A model generated the notes under the pieces. That model did no database searches and was not told the DNA's origin. It saw only the letters and a list, made by a program, of their open reading frames with translations. From Fluviibacter sp964498255 (lineage in GTDB: Bacteria > Pseudomonadota > Gammaproteobacteria > Burkholderiales > Rhodocyclaceae), in NCBI GenBank assembly GCA_964498255.1, contig CAZCGW010000031.1, positions 1 through 15,319 of the forward strand: DNA of 15,319 bases, written 5' to 3'. Position 1 is the first letter of the stretch, and the number at the start of each line of letters is the position of its first letter. The position numbers and the translations under genes were made by a program. Below, in pieces: positions 13,724 through 15,319 of this stretch.

Positions 13724-13927
13724 TTAATTTCGATTTTTTTCAACTATTTTTAGCGCGGTGACGTAGCCACTTGGGTCAACAACACCGCCATTCTGGATGA
13801 CTTCAAAATGAAGATGGGCACCGGTTGATCGTCCGGTGTTTCCAGACAGGGCAATATTCTGTCCGGCTGAAACACGCTCACCTGACCTGCCCCGGTATTT
13901 TCGGGCCAGTTGAAACTTGAGAAGATG
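13724..13927 (-). pseudogene. M23 (LytM-type) peptidase, C-terminal remnant
   Basis: This frame has no start codon and is easily missed. It reads HLLKFQLARKYRGRSGERVS, then AGQNIALSGNTGRSTGAHLHFEVIQNGGVVDPSGYV and a stop at 13724. The GNTGRSTGAHLHFEV block is the M23 metallopeptidase signature, including the H-x-H zinc/catalytic pair. V-x-x-G-x-x-I-A-x-S-G precedes it, as in LytM domains that cut peptidoglycan cross-bridges. Everything upstream, including the first zinc ligands and any signal peptide, is gone: the frame runs into the IS3-family element near 13911-13940. It was the first gene of the operon with the winged-helix and RodZ-like genes. Confidence 0.8.
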
Positions 13928-13952
13928 GCTCCCACCGACAAGGAGGGAGTAA

Positions 13953-14216
13953 ATGAAGAAGGGTCGATTTAGTGAAGAGAAGATGGTGCAGATTCTGCGT
14001 GAAGCAGGCCGAGATGCGATAGGTGAGGTTGCCAGGCGTCATGGGATTTGCGAGCAGACGATCTATAACTGGCGCAAGCACTTTGGCACGATGGGTGGTG
14101 CTGGGGTGAAGAAGTTACGTGAGCTTGAACATGAGAATGCGCGTCTGAAGCGGATGTTGGCTGATCGCGACCTTGAGATTGACGTGATGAAGGAGATCGC
14201 CGCAAAAAAATGGTGA
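13953..14216 (+). CDS. IS3-family orfA, helix-turn-helix protein
   Basis: This 87-aa orfA starts MKKGRFSEEKMVQILREAG, with an HTH_8 DNA-binding unit (IGEVARRHGICEQTIYNWRKHFGTM) and a C-terminal leucine-zipper-like helix (LRELEHENARLKRMLADRDLEIDVMKEIAAKKW). This is the standard form for the IS407/IS3 group. GGAGG lies about 8 nt before the ATG. Alone it represses or modulates transposition. Joined to orfB by a -1 frameshift it makes the transposase, though here orfB is truncated. Confidence 0.9.
   Translation: MKKGRFSEEKMVQILREAGRDAIGEVARRHGICEQTIYNWRKHFGTMGGAGVKKLRELEHENARLKRMLADRDLEIDVMKEIAAKKW
14204..14210 (+). promoter_or_regulatory. A7 slippery run for -1 frameshifting
   Basis: Seven A residues lie at the orfA/orfB overlap. 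orfB is in the -1 frame relative to orfA, and its ATG begins on the last A. This matches the A-AAA-AA(A/G) slippery signal used by IS3-family elements to make the OrfAB transposase. Confidence 0.75.
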
Positions 14217-14760
14217 GCGCACAGGCCAGGCGCGAGCAGGTGGGGTTTGCAGTATCCCGCGGCCTATCGCAACGCAGGGCTTGTGCGCTGTTATCGGTGG
14301 CTCGATCGGCCTTGAATTACACTTCCAAGATGCTGGAGAAGGACGTGCCTGTGTTGGCGGCGATGTGTACGCTATCGGCCCAATACCCGCGCTTTGGTTA
14401 TCGGCGGGTACACGTCTTTCACGACCGTCAGGGCTTTGAGATGGGGCATGGCCGAGCCTTGCGTCTGTGGCAGAAGGGAGGCATGCAAGTACCGCGCAAG
14501 CGGCCTAGAAAGCGAGTGGCGAGCAGTCGGCCTAGGGTCTATACACCCACTGCGCCATGTCAGGTTTGGGCTTATGACTTTGTGCATGATGCCTGTGCCA
14601 ATGGTCAGAAGTTAAAATGCCTGACCGTCATTGATGAGTTCACGAAGGTGAGCTTGGCAATTGACGTTGCCGGGTCAATCCGATCAGGCCGAGTCGTCGA
14701 GGTGCTATCGAAGCTGGTTAGCCAGCACGGGGCACCCCGATACTTCCGGTCAGATAACGA
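14210..14760 (+). pseudogene. IS3-family orfB, 3'-truncated
   Basis: orfB begins MVSAQARREQVGFAVSRGLS, with the HTH_21 region (QRRACALLSVARSAL, YPRFGYRRVHVFHDRQGF). The integrase core follows to its first Asp (CQVWAYDFVHD), LTVIDEFTKVSLAI, and the second Asp in YFRSDN. The expected GPEF and everything after it, including the catalytic Glu and the S-LGY-P tail, are missing. The open frame continues to 15079 in unrelated sequence (ELNAMGLVQKEQ...), which should not be read as protein. It is a different IS3 lineage from the orfB remnant at 2620-3206. It is inactive. Confidence 0.88.
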
Positions 14761-14984
14761 ACTAAATGCAATGGGTCTGGTGCAAAAAGAACAAATCCAA
14801 CCCCTGACCGCAAACCGCAGTCAAAAAAACAACAGCGTCACTTTAACGCTCAAGCCAGTGGTCACTTCCACGAATCAAACAGGGCATCGATTTACCATAA
14901 TGAACACAAGATCCGACAGCGAGACGCTGCGGTCTTCACCGAACTTAAAACAATCGGATGCCCAGTGGAAGGTCCGAACATTAT
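14761..14984. other. Junction DNA between the truncated IS3 element and the IS110-type element
   Basis: No gene is seen. The sequence changes character immediately after the orfB break and carries a few A-rich tracts. It is probably the 3' non-coding end of the IS110-type element, or whatever that element inserted into. The IS110 boundary cannot be fixed because these elements often lack inverted repeats. Confidence 0.4.
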
Positions 14985-15319
14985 CTACGGGGTCCTATAG
15001 GCCCCAACGGCCCCACAGAGAGGGATCGATCCACTGGGCAAAGCTTCAAAGTAACCCTGATACGGGGTACCGGATTTGATCAAGGCATGAATGACTCGTG
15101 CCATCTTGGCCATAACAGCCGTCAAGGCTTTACGTTTTAGGTCGGCATCATTGGGCGATGCCAGGGTATAGCGATGAAATTTGTTTCTAAAGGAATTCTC
15201 TGTTTGGCGAATTGCATTCACTGTCGCCATGTAAAGCGCCAGTCGAAGTCGGGCGTTGCCTCGTTTAGGGAAGGTCTGCAAAAGCAGATAAATTGATTGA
15301 TGTTGCGCGTGATGGGGTC
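14985..15319 (-). CDS. IS110-family transposase, C-terminal part (runs off the window)
   Basis: The visible 111 codons contain the Transposase_20 (IS116/IS110/IS902) end. FPKRGNARLRLALYMATVNAIRQTENSFRNKF matches the G-N-x-x-L-R-x-A-L-Y signature with its RNA/DNA-binding helix. KRKALTAVMAKMARVIHALIKSGTPYQGYFE matches the K-A-x-x-A-x-M-x-K-x-x-x-x-x-x-A-L-x-x-x-G-x-x-Y closing helix. The catalytic serine of the Tnp domain is in this second domain, and the DEDD RuvC-like domain lies outside the window. The frame stays open to 15319, so the TTG at 15281 is not the real start. The visible part has no defect. IS110 elements use a bridge RNA from their non-coding flank, which cannot be assessed here. 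Confidence 0.88.
   Translation of the reverse strand, partial: PHHAQHQSIYLLLQTFPKRGNARLRLALYMATVNAIRQTENSFRNKFHRYTLASPNDADLKRKALTAVMAKMARVIHALIKSGTPYQGYFEALPSGSIPLCGAVGAYRTP

Larger units (their letters stand above)
13911..14760 (+). mobile_element. IS3-family element (IS407-like), 3'-truncated
   Basis: It contains a complete orfA and the first two thirds of orfB. The left end is uncertain: TGAAACTTGAG at about 13911 or TGGCTCCCACC at about 13926 are candidates, because the flanking M23 frame dissolves there. The right part is lost at about 14757-14763, directly after the second catalytic Asp motif, and IS110-associated DNA follows. Confidence 0.7.

Noticed and set aside
14764..15079. C-terminal extension of the IS3 orfB frame
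   Set aside because: It is read through unrelated sequence after the truncation point and overlaps the opposite-strand IS110-type transposase. It has no IS3 features.
1..15319. CRISPR array, tRNA or rRNA genes
   Set aside because: No regularly spaced direct repeats and no tRNA or rRNA sequence signatures were seen on either strand by reading. I could not run a dedicated search.

Overview
The window is a mosaic of mobile and decaying DNA, most likely from a betaproteobacterium. A freshwater Burkholderiales relative is my guess, from codon style and the kinds of IS and plasmid genes. That is inference, and no single gene fixes the taxon.

Layout. (1) 1-2345 is an AT-richer stretch of small accessory genes: a DUF1330 protein on the minus strand, then a SnoaL-like protein, a SAM-dependent methyltransferase and a GyrI/Cass2-like ligand-binding protein on the plus strand. 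(2) 2383-3206 is an IS graveyard: the first third of an ISL3-family transposase abuts the 3' part of an IS3-family orfB. (3) 3207-10417 is a 7211-bp Tn3-family transposon of the Tn21 type, with 62-bp near-perfect inverted repeats, res, tnpR and tnpA. Its passengers are a damaged PIN-toxin/antitoxin pair, a two-gene integron-like cassette (DUF1801 and VOC proteins, with an attC-like end), and a small ORF split by a complete IS5-family element with a CTAA target duplication. (4) 10418-13927 is plasmid backbone, all genes on the minus strand: a Rep_3 initiator with an in-frame stop and a tail cut off by the transposon, about 675 bp of palindrome-rich origin-like DNA, two small membrane proteins, a RodZ-like HTH/membrane protein, a winged-helix gene with an internal stop, and the C-terminal piece of an M23 peptidase. 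(5) From about 13911 to the end there is a truncated IS3-family element (orfA plus 5' orfB with an A7 slippery run) and the 3' part of an IS110-family transposase running off the edge.

The transposon lacks a target-site duplication, and its flanks belong to different sequences (an IS3 fragment and the plasmid rep gene). A deletion or replicon fusion has therefore happened at one end. Working genes appear to be tnpA, tnpR, the IS5 transposase, the cassette pair, the antitoxin, the RodZ-like gene and the left-hand accessory genes. Broken genes are rep, the PIN toxin, the winged-helix gene, the M23 peptidase and most IS remnants. The least familiar biology is the plasmid operon pairing an M23 endopeptidase, a winged-helix regulator, a RodZ-like transmembrane protein and two small membrane proteins. 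The integron-type cassette inside a Tn21-type transposon with no visible integrase is the other item worth following.
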